Source of the DNA: Desulfobacula sp.
GTDB lineage: Bacteria > Desulfobacterota > Desulfobacteria > Desulfobacterales > Desulfobacteraceae
Direction: 5' to 3'
NCBI GenBank assembly: GCA_018702715.1
Contig: JABIYQ010000318.1
Span: 1 to 12,328 of the forward strand
DNA length: 12,328 bases
Under the pieces are notes generated by a model. The model was not told where the DNA came from. It did not search any database and worked only from the letters and a program-made list of their open reading frames with translations. Numbering within the stretch: the first letter of the stretch is position 1; every line of letters starts with the position of its first letter. A program made the translations under genes and the position numbers. Positions 1-6,187 of the stretch are shown one piece after another.

Positions 1-1
1 A

Positions 2-364
2 TTTATATCAGCCGTTATCCTGATTATAACAGCATTTTATGCCCACTCCGAAGAAGACCTCACAGCGGTTGACAATTCTGTTTTTGATCATCCCCAAAGA
101 TCTGCCGCAGTGTTTGATCATGATGACCATAACAAAATAGCCATGTTGGAAGATGATTGTTCCATCTGCCACCATGTATACGAAGGCAAAGAATTGATCG
201 AAGACGAGTCTTCCGAGGAAAGTTTGTGTTCTGAGTGCCATTCTATAAAAAAAACACCTGAAAACGCTACTCCCTTGAGAATGGCATTTCATAATCGGTG
301 TAAAGAGTGCCATTTCGAATCTAACAAAGGACCGGTTTTATGTGGTGAATGCCATATCAAATAA
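2..364 (+). CDS. Tetrahaem cytochrome c3-like protein (class III), 5' end missing
   Basis: This is the 3' part of an exported multihaem cytochrome; its start lies before the window and the reading frame enters at base 2. The first visible residues form a hydrophobic stretch ending in Tyr-Ala-His-Ser before an acidic segment, which reads as the end of a Sec signal peptide with cleavage after AHS. About 105 residues follow with four CxxCH haem c motifs (CSICH, CSECH, CKECH, CGECH). An FDHDDHN segment and a CHH doublet supply extra histidines; nine His in all are enough for bis-His ligation of four haems. All four sites are CX2CH, whereas typical Desulfovibrio c3 mixes CX2CH and CX4CH. The mature part is rich in Asp and Glu, like acidic c3 variants. 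Such proteins shuttle electrons between periplasmic hydrogenases or formate dehydrogenases and membrane complexes. Only 11 nt separate it from the next receiver gene, so the two are probably cotranscribed. Confidence 0.87.
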   Translation, partial: FISAVILIITAFYAHSEEDLTAVDNSVFDHPQRSAAVFDHDDHNKIAMLEDDCSICHHVYEGKELIEDESSEESLCSECHSIKKTPENATPLRMAFHNRCKECHFESNKGPVLCGECHIK

Positions 365-370
365 GAGAGG
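365..370 (+). promoter_or_regulatory. Ribosome binding site deciding the start of the first receiver gene
   Basis: GAGAGG lies 5 nt before the ATG at 376. This makes 376 the start, rather than an in-frame ATG at 349 that falls inside the cytochrome gene and has no such site. Confidence 0.7.
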
Positions 371-375
371 TAATT

Positions 376-726
376 ATGACAAAAAAAATTATGATCGTGG
401 ATGATGATCCTGCCATTACCAAATATCTGGACACGGTTTTTAAGGATAACGGGTATGAAACCTGTATTGCAGAGGATGGAAAAGATGCGTTTGAAGTTTA
501 TAAAAATCAAACACCTGACCTGATTACCCTGGATCTTGAAATGCCTGAAGAATGGGGGCCGAGGTTTTTTAGAAAAATCAGTAAAATAAAAGGTTTTGAT
601 ACCCCGGTTATAGTAATCAGCGGCCTTACAGGTATCAAATATTCAATTCCAAAAGCTGCGGCCTCCTTTGGAAAACCTTTTGATCCTAAAGAGGTTTTGG
701 CCAAGATAGAGGAAATATTAAATTAA
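376..726 (+). CDS. Stand-alone response regulator receiver protein (CheY-like)
   Basis: A 116-aa single receiver domain with no output domain. The acidic pocket is D9-D10, the predicted phospho-acceptor is D53 (in LDLEMP), the switch Ser is S82 (VISG) and the conserved Lys is K100 in GKPFDP, so the phosphorylation machinery looks intact. The stretch after D53 is PEEWGPRFF instead of the usual PGxDG, an unusual beta3-alpha3 loop that may define a partner surface. It lies between the cytochrome gene (11-nt gap) and the haem-motif sensor kinase (27-nt gap), so that kinase is the obvious phosphodonor. With no DNA-binding domain it must act by protein contact, as a phosphate sink, or as an intermediate in a relay. 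The family is certain; the target is unknown. Confidence 0.93.
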   Translation: MTKKIMIVDDDPAITKYLDTVFKDNGYETCIAEDGKDAFEVYKNQTPDLITLDLEMPEEWGPRFFRKISKIKGFDTPVIVISGLTGIKYSIPKAAASFGKPFDPKEVLAKIEEILN

Positions 727-753
727 CAAAAAGGGAAAAAGGGATCGGGTGTA

Positions 754-3039
754 ATGTTTAAATCCTTCATAAAAATAGAGAGTCTTGCATTAAAGCTCAT
801 GATTTCCGTGGGAATCGTGCTTTTTGCAAGTATCTTTATCTGGTCCCATTTTACCCTGAAATTTCAGGAACAAACCCTGATTGATAAAAAAATATCTGAG
901 GTTGATAAATTTTGTAACACGGTTTTGAATTTTACCTGGTTTGCAATGTTGCACAATCCCAATAAGGACATGCAGGATATTTTAAAAAGCATGTCAGAGT
1001 ATAATGATATTGAATCTATAAGAATTTTTAATTGCCAGGGGCAGATTAAATTTTCAAATACTGACATGGGGCTTGGCGCTATAGTTGAAAAAACAGATGT
1101 AGCCTGTAAAACCTGCCATGAAACAGAGACGCCGGTCATTAGAAAAGATATCAAGGACAGGGTCAGAATATTTAAATCAGATCAGGATGAACTTTTGCTG
1201 GGTATTATGAACCCCATACTAAATGAACCCTCCTGCTCAACTGCACAATGCCATTATCATCTTAAGGGAATTAACAAACTTGGCGCCCTTGATGTAGTTG
1301 TTTCCTTAAAAGATGTAAAGACAGAAATCAGTTTTATAAAAACAATGTCCGTGTGGACGGCCATTTATCTTTTTATAATCCTGGCAATAACTATTGGCGT
1401 TAGTATTTTTACTCTTGTGACAGATCCTATAAAAAAATTGATCAATGAGACAGACCTGATCGGCAAAGGTAATTATCGCAATAATACCAATAAAATAAGC
1501 CAGAAAGATGAGATCGGGCAACTATCCATGGCAATCCATGACATGGGATATAAAATAAAAAGCAAACAGACTGAATTGAACAGACAAAAAGATCTGTACC
1601 AGAACCTTTTTGACCAGGTGCCCTGCACAATAACAGTACAGAACCGTGATTATCAGCTTCTTGAGTTCAACCAGGGCTTTTCAAAAAAATTCAAACCGGA
1701 ATACGGTGATTTCTGTTATTCAGCCTATAAGGATCTTAATAAAAAATGCAATGACTGTCCCGTTGAAAGAACATTCATTGATGGTAAATCCCATTTCAGT
1801 GAAGAGTCTGGAATAAACAAGGATGGAACGATTGTACACTGGTTTGTGAAAACAGCACCGTTAAAAGATGAAAAGGGTAATATTGTTGCCGCCCTGGAAA
1901 TGAGCATTGATATTTCCCGTAGAAAAAAGCTTGAGGGAATCGTAAAAGATTCGGAACGGAAATATCAGGCAATTTTTGAAAGCATCCCTAATCCCGTATT
2001 TATTCTGGATATTGATAATTATAAAATCATGACCTGTAACAACAAAGCACTGGAAGTTTATGATTACAAAAAAGATGAGTTGAAAAACAAGCCGTTTTCT
2101 TTTCTTTTTCCGGAAAAGGGGGAATTTGAAAAATTTAAACAAAATTTGGATAATCCGTTTCATGAAAGATTAATCAATCATAAAAAAAATCGGGAGAGTA
2201 TCTGGGTCAACATCTGGGTCAGTCCTGCCGAGTTTACACAACAAAAAGTCCTGCTTGTTACAGTGCTTGATATAACCTTATCCGTTGAAACAGAGCATCA
2301 GCTGATCCAGGCAGGTAAAATGGCCACCCTGGGAGAAATGGCAACAGGAGTTGCCCATGAACTTAATCAACCTTTATCAGTTATTAAAACTGCTTCAAGT
2401 TTTATATCAAGAAAAATCGACAGGAACGAACCCATTGATAAAGATATCTTAAACACACTCTCCCAGGAGATCGAAAGCCATGTGGACAGGGCCTCAAAGA
2501 TAACCAACCACATGCGGTTGTTTGGCCGGAAATCGACGTTTTCAAAAGAAATAGTGAATCTAAATGAAACCATTAAAAAAGCGTTTGATATTTTCAGCCA
2601 GCAATTAAAACTGCGAGAGATTGAGGTTAAATGGAAACTTGATGATAACCTGCCGGAAATAACTGCAGATCCGGTTCGGCTGGAACAGGTCTTTATCAAT
2701 CTTCTTATTAATGCAAGGGATTCCATAGTTACCCGGTCTGAAAAAAATGAAGGTGACAAAATAAAACAAATTACCATTGCAACTTTTTTAAGCAGCCATG
2801 TTGTTATCGTAACGATATCAGATACTGGGACAGGAATTCCAGAATCAGATATCAATAAAATCTTTGAACCTTTTTTTACGACAAAAAAAGTTGGGGCCGG
2901 CACAGGCCTGGGATTATCCATAAGTTATGGAATTATAAAAGAGTCCGGGGCAGATATAAGTGCCAAAAATAACCCGGAAGGCGGTGTTACATTCACCATT
3001 GGTTTCCCCACAAACCCTGGAGAACTAAGGGAGTATTAA
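754..3039 (+). CDS. Membrane sensor histidine kinase with periplasmic haem c motifs, HAMP and two PAS domains
   Basis: A 761-aa hybrid-free histidine kinase. TM1 is about residues 14-32, a periplasmic sensor about 33-199, TM2 about 200-222, and HAMP about 223-275. PAS1 is about 285-395 and PAS2 about 402-515. The HisKA domain has its phospho-acceptor at H535 in AHELNQPL, and the C-terminal ATPase domain shows the N box (NLLINARDS) and G boxes (DTGTGIP, GTGLGLS). The periplasmic part holds C118-x2-C121-H122 and C161-x4-C166-H167. Both forms are used for covalent haem in c3-type cytochromes, so it is probably a dihaem redox or ligand sensor. PAS1 carries C321, C332 and C335-Pro, a cysteine cluster repeated in the kinase at 6188. 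The stop overlaps the next start (TAATG), which implies coupled translation. The gene sits two genes after the tetrahaem cytochrome, which fits sensing of periplasmic electron carriers. The kinase call is certain; haem attachment is inferred from the motifs. Confidence 0.94.
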   Translation: MFKSFIKIESLALKLMISVGIVLFASIFIWSHFTLKFQEQTLIDKKISEVDKFCNTVLNFTWFAMLHNPNKDMQDILKSMSEYNDIESIRIFNCQGQIKFSNTDMGLGAIVEKTDVACKTCHETETPVIRKDIKDRVRIFKSDQDELLLGIMNPILNEPSCSTAQCHYHLKGINKLGALDVVVSLKDVKTEISFIKTMSVWTAIYLFIILAITIGVSIFTLVTDPIKKLINETDLIGKGNYRNNTNKISQKDEIGQLSMAIHDMGYKIKSKQTELNRQKDLYQNLFDQVPCTITVQNRDYQLLEFNQGFSKKFKPEYGDFCYSAYKDLNKKCNDCPVERTFIDGKSHFSEESGINKDGTIVHWFVKTAPLKDEKGNIVAALEMSIDISRRKKLEGIVKDSERKYQAIFESIPNPVFILDIDNYKIMTCNNKALEVYDYKKDELKNKPFSFLFPEKGEFEKFKQNLDNPFHERLINHKKNRESIWVNIWVSPAEFTQQKVLLVTVLDITLSVETEHQLIQAGKMATLGEMATGVAHELNQPLSVIKTASSFISRKIDRNEPIDKDILNTLSQEIESHVDRASKITNHMRLFGRKSTFSKEIVNLNETIKKAFDIFSQQLKLREIEVKWKLDDNLPEITADPVRLEQVFINLLINARDSIVTRSEKNEGDKIKQITIATFLSSHVVIVTISDTGTGIPESDINKIFEPFFTTKKVGAGTGLGLSISYGIIKESGADISAKNNPEGGVTFTIGFPTNPGELREY

Positions 3040-4193
3040 TGGATAACAAGGTTATGAAAAATAACAAAATACTTCTTGTTGATGATGAAGAGGGTATCAG
3101 AAGGGTTTTGAAAATTACCCTTGAATCATCCGGGTATGATGTGTGCCTTGCACCTGACGGTGAGACCGGACTTAAAACCTTTGCCGACAAAATGCCCTGT
3201 ATTGTCATAACAGACATTAAAATGCCCGGGATTGATGGTATTGAAGTCCTAAAGAGAATTAAAAACCTGAATCCTGAAACCGAGGTTATTGTAATAACCG
3301 GTCATGGTGATATGGATCTTGTAGTTAAAAGTCTTCAATATGAAGCCGCAGATTTTATAACCAAACCTATAGATATAAACGATCTTGAATCAGCCATAAA
3401 AAAAGCACAGGACAGGATTGTCATTTCTCAGAATATAAAGAGTTATATGGATGACCTTGAAATTCTTGTTAAGGAAAAAGATAAAAAAATCAATGAGTCT
3501 GAAACGCTGGTTACAATAGGCCAGACCATTGCCGGTATGTCCCACGCCATTAAGAATATTGCAGGGGGGCTTAAAGGAAGTTCTTTTGTTTTGGAACAGG
3601 GTATTGAGCATGAAAACCAGGAATATTTAAAACAGGGCTGGCAAATGATGAAAGGCAATATCGATAAGATCACAAAACTTTCCCTGGATCTTTTAAACTA
3701 TGCGAAAACAACAAAACTCAATCTTCAACTTGAAAATCCAAACAAACCGGCAAGAGAAATTATGCAGCTGATGAACCACAGGGCAAAAGAAAATAATATT
3801 GTTTTTAAACTTACGCCCTGTATTGAAAAAAGACTGGTTTTAATGGACGGGGAAGCCATACACCATTGCATTTTAAACCTTGTAACCAATGCGTTTGATT
3901 CATTTAACAAAAGGTCTACCCAAAATCAGATCAAAAACGTAAATATTTTTGTAACAATCGAGAATAACGCTATTATCTACAAGGTCCAGGACAATGGATG
4001 CGGTATTAACGACATCATAAAAAAATCTATTTTTAATGACTTTATTACCACCAAGGGAATGAACGGAACGGGTTTTGGGTTAATGACAACCAAAAAAATA
4101 ATAGAAGAACACAATGGGGAAATAGACTTTAAGACTGAACAAGAAAAAGGTACCCGGTTTATTATTAAAATCCCAATAAGGAGCAAAGCCTGA
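3039..4193 (+). CDS. Receiver-histidine kinase fusion (N-terminal receiver, C-terminal kinase, no PAS)
   Basis: A soluble 384-aa protein. The N-terminal receiver (about 1-125) has phospho-acceptor D59 in TDIKMPGIDG and the KPID Lys motif. A short coiled coil (LEILVKEK region, about 140-155) follows, then a dimerisation domain with H169 in MSHAIKN, and an ATPase domain with an N box (ILNLVTNAFDS), a G1 box (DNGCGI) and a GTGFGL motif. The receiver-first order is the reverse of classical hybrid kinases and suits a protein that takes phosphate or a signal from an upstream kinase and tunes its own activity. The start overlaps the stop of the sensor kinase (TAATG) and is preceded by AAGGGAG, so the two proteins are probably made together. 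An alternative ATG at 3054 is possible. It is a clear paralogue of the kinase at 6188, which has a PAS domain inserted after the same coiled coil. Confidence 0.93.
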   Translation: MDNKVMKNNKILLVDDEEGIRRVLKITLESSGYDVCLAPDGETGLKTFADKMPCIVITDIKMPGIDGIEVLKRIKNLNPETEVIVITGHGDMDLVVKSLQYEAADFITKPIDINDLESAIKKAQDRIVISQNIKSYMDDLEILVKEKDKKINESETLVTIGQTIAGMSHAIKNIAGGLKGSSFVLEQGIEHENQEYLKQGWQMMKGNIDKITKLSLDLLNYAKTTKLNLQLENPNKPAREIMQLMNHRAKENNIVFKLTPCIEKRLVLMDGEAIHHCILNLVTNAFDSFNKRSTQNQIKNVNIFVTIENNAIIYKVQDNGCGINDIIKKSIFNDFITTKGMNGTGFGLMTTKKIIEEHNGEIDFKTEQEKGTRFIIKIPIRSKA

Positions 4194-4212
4194 GAAATGG
4201 GCTTTTAAACTC

Positions 4213-4749
4213 ATGGAAAAAATTTTTCTTCATAAGAACGGGGTTATTACAAAACAAGGCAAAAAGCTCACCACCTCTGTTTTGAAATTATTAGGAAACA
4301 CTATTGAAATTGATGAGATATTTACCTTAAATTCGTTTTTCATGATGGTTAAAAAATATCCGGATCTGAAAAACATAAGCGAAATATTGGAAGCACTTCT
4401 TGAAATTATTTCCAAAAATTGCAGTTCAGGATTTAAAACCGAAGAATTAGAATCATTGCTATTTTATAAAACGATAGAAATAGAGGGCTTTCCAGGAACA
4501 CCAAGCTTGAATTTTTATACCACTTTGAAAGGAGTATCCAACACAAATATTATAGATTTAAAGTTTTTTCATTTAGAAAATTTATTGAACCACAAATTAA
4601 AATTAGGAAAATTAAAACATGTTGTTTTTGGGGATAAGGAGGATGTTTTTCAGTACGAGACCTTTTACACTCTTTTTGACCTTGTGGAAGGTATTGCCTG
4701 GGAACTTTCTTTTAATTTTAACCCGATAGAATGTTCTATAAGGAGGTAA
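4213..4749 (+). CDS. Protein of unknown function in the signalling operon
   Basis: A 178-aa protein that I do not recognise. It has no signal peptide, no clear membrane segment and no familiar catalytic motif. It is rich in Leu, Lys, Glu and Phe and looks like a soluble, mainly helical N-terminal half followed by a mixed C-terminal half. Cysteines are few. It starts 19 nt after the receiver-kinase stop with no strong ribosome binding site, and its last codons (AGG AGG TAA) contain the ribosome binding site of the next gene, so expression of the two is tied together. Its position between a kinase and a universal stress protein suggests a role in the same signalling pathway, perhaps as an adaptor or output partner, but nothing in the sequence proves this. 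The reading frame uses codons like its neighbours, so it is likely a real gene. Confidence 0.75.
   Translation: MEKIFLHKNGVITKQGKKLTTSVLKLLGNTIEIDEIFTLNSFFMMVKKYPDLKNISEILEALLEIISKNCSSGFKTEELESLLFYKTIEIEGFPGTPSLNFYTTLKGVSNTNIIDLKFFHLENLLNHKLKLGKLKHVVFGDKEDVFQYETFYTLFDLVEGIAWELSFNFNPIECSIRR
4741..4746 (+). promoter_or_regulatory. Strong ribosome binding site inside the end of the preceding gene
   Basis: A perfect AGGAGG lies 5 nt before the ATG at 4752. It is made of the last two Arg codons (AGG AGG) of the preceding gene, just before that gene's TAA. It fixes the stress-protein start at 4752 rather than an in-frame ATG at 4731. Confidence 0.85.
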
Positions 4750-4751
4750 TT

Positions 4752-5666
4752 ATGTTTAAGAAAATACTTTTTGCCACAACATCTTCTCCAGCCTGTGATG
4801 CGGCTGCAAAAATCGCTTTTGAACTTGCTGAGAAATACAAGTCGGAATTGATTCTTTATCATGTATTTGGAGTGCCATCCCATGGAGGTGGTTTTTCTGT
4901 GACCGATTATCTTACAGGAGAAGAAGATGATGCAGGCCCGGATTATATAGAATTTGTAAAAGACGAGATGAAAAACACCTATGAAAAACTGATTGAAAAG
5001 CATGGAGAACCAAGGTTTGAAGTACTTGCAGGTATCCCTTCAACCGAGATCTTAAGATTTGCCAGAAAAGAGGGGATTGACTGTATCATAATGGGCTCCC
5101 ACACAAGAGCCGATGAAACCGGAGCTGCAAGATTCAGGGGTATTGTGGGGACCACAATGCAGACGGTCGCCCAAAGAGCCAGGTGTCCGGTCCTGATTAT
5201 CAGTAGGCCCTGTGCAACTTGTTTCTGGTACTTTAATAAAATTATTTTTGGAACAGATTTTTCAAAGGCCTCCATGTCTGCATTTAAATTTGCATTTAAA
5301 ATGGCAGAATCCATTGGATGCAAACTTTATCTTTTCCATGCACTTGATATTGATACATCCCAGGCTGGGGTTTCACCCGGCCAAAAATCGATAGAGGATA
5401 AGATAACAGCAGCAAGAGCGAGGCTTGAAGAAGAGTATGTTTCTCAAATGAATGATTTTGATAATTATGAGATTTCCATATGGGAAGGTATTCCCTATGT
5501 GGAATTGCTGAAATTTGCAAGGGAAACCAGTGGTGACTTGATTGTTATGGCTCATCATACAAGAGATATTGACCCTGACCAAGCGCTTCTTGGAACAACA
5601 GTTGAACAAGTGGTTTTACGATCAGCCTGTCCTGTTGCCAGTGTTAACCGGCCGGACAGATTATAA
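4752..5666 (+). CDS. Tandem-domain universal stress protein (UspA family)
   Basis: A 304-aa cytoplasmic protein made of two UspA domains, about 1-150 and 160-304. Each begins with a beta strand of the type KKILFAT or KIIFGTDFS and ends with CPVLII or CPVASV. The nucleotide loop of ATP-binding members is usually GxHGR...GS. Here domain 1 reads GSHTR (115-119) with GTT further on, and domain 2 reads AHHTR (267-271) with LLGTT. Thr therefore replaces the Gly of the loop in both halves, so nucleotide binding may be altered. A CATC pair (C154, C157) lies in the linker between the domains and could form a disulfide. The gene is preceded by a perfect AGGAGG and follows the unknown gene by 2 nt. Usp proteins are usually made under starvation, oxidative or respiratory stress. 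In this operon it could be an effector of the neighbouring phosphorelay. Confidence 0.93.
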   Translation: MFKKILFATTSSPACDAAAKIAFELAEKYKSELILYHVFGVPSHGGGFSVTDYLTGEEDDAGPDYIEFVKDEMKNTYEKLIEKHGEPRFEVLAGIPSTEILRFARKEGIDCIIMGSHTRADETGAARFRGIVGTTMQTVAQRARCPVLIISRPCATCFWYFNKIIFGTDFSKASMSAFKFAFKMAESIGCKLYLFHALDIDTSQAGVSPGQKSIEDKITAARARLEEEYVSQMNDFDNYEISIWEGIPYVELLKFARETSGDLIVMAHHTRDIDPDQALLGTTVEQVVLRSACPVASVNRPDRL

Positions 5667-5672
5667 ACCCTA

Positions 5673-5706
5673 ACGTTGCATAAAACTTTCATGACTTTTG
5701 CAACGT
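5673..5706 (+). repeat. Intergenic inverted repeat between the stress protein and the second receiver
   Basis: ACGTTGCA (5673-5680) and its exact complement TGCAACGT (5699-5706) are separated by 18 nt. The arms can extend by two A-T pairs past one mismatch. No run of T follows, so it is not a normal intrinsic terminator. It could be an operator, an mRNA processing or stability hairpin, or chance. It ends 20 nt before the start of the receiver gene. Confidence 0.5.
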
Positions 5707-5725
5707 CAGAGTATACGGGAAGAAA

Positions 5726-6154
5726 ATGGTTGAAAAAAAAGACAGGCATAAGGTTCTCATCATTGACGATGAGATCCAAATGAGATTTTTTCTCATGACC
5801 CTTGTCAAATCACTGGGTTTTGATCCTGTAATGGCAAAAGATGGTGTGCAGGGGCTTGATATGTTACGCAAAATCAGGCCTTCTGCCATTATTCTGGATA
5901 TCATGATGCCTAAAAAAGGGGGAGCCATCGTCTACCAGGAACTTGTAACCCATCCTGAATTTAAAACCATACCTCTTGTTTTTTTTTCAGGGGTAGATCG
6001 CAAAGCATTTTTTCATTATATAAAAATGCTAAATGTTAATCTTGAACATAATATCCCTGAACCCTCAATTTTTGTTGCAAAAGATGCCGACTCTGAATAT
6101 CTTAAAGGTGTTATTAAAACATGTGTATTGGGAAAAGTTCTTGAACCGGAATAA
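5726..6154 (+). CDS. Stand-alone response regulator receiver protein with extended C-terminal half
   Basis: A 142-aa single-domain receiver. The acidic pocket is D14-D15, the predicted phospho-acceptor is D58 in ILDIMMP, and the switch Ser is S88 in FFSG. The conserved Lys is probably K119, but it is followed by Asp (AKDAD) instead of the usual Pro, so the loop that couples phosphorylation to the alpha4-beta5-alpha5 face may differ. About 20 extra residues sit between beta4 and beta5 (roughly 91-113, ending in NIPEP). There is no DNA-binding or enzymatic domain. A GGGAAGA sequence precedes the ATG. It is separated from the stress protein by 59 nt containing an inverted repeat, and from the receiver-kinase by 33 nt. 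It is the natural phosphate acceptor or donor partner of that kinase. Confidence 0.91.
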   Translation: MVEKKDRHKVLIIDDEIQMRFFLMTLVKSLGFDPVMAKDGVQGLDMLRKIRPSAIILDIMMPKKGGAIVYQELVTHPEFKTIPLVFFSGVDRKAFFHYIKMLNVNLEHNIPEPSIFVAKDADSEYLKGVIKTCVLGKVLEPE

Positions 6155-6171
6155 TTGAACCGGAATAATTG
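6141..6171 (+). repeat. 14-bp tandem duplication across the receiver stop codon
   Basis: The unit TTGAACCGGAATAA occurs twice without a gap, at 6141-6154 and 6155-6168, followed by TTG as the start of a third copy. The first copy encodes the last residues and stop (Leu-Glu-Pro-Glu-stop). The second is intergenic and creates a spurious in-frame TTG start for the next gene. Confidence 0.93.
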
Positions 6172-6187
6172 CATAGGGATAACCATT

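Noticed and set aside
2367..2921. Long minus-strand open frame (184 codons) opposite the sensor kinase
   Set aside because: It lies wholly opposite the HisKA/ATPase part of a clear kinase, has no recognisable domain and no operon context. It is a shadow of the coding strand.
6155..6187. TTG start 11 codons upstream of the second receiver-kinase
   Set aside because: The codons come from the second copy of the 14-bp duplication. ATG 6188 has a ribosome binding site and starts directly at the receiver fold.
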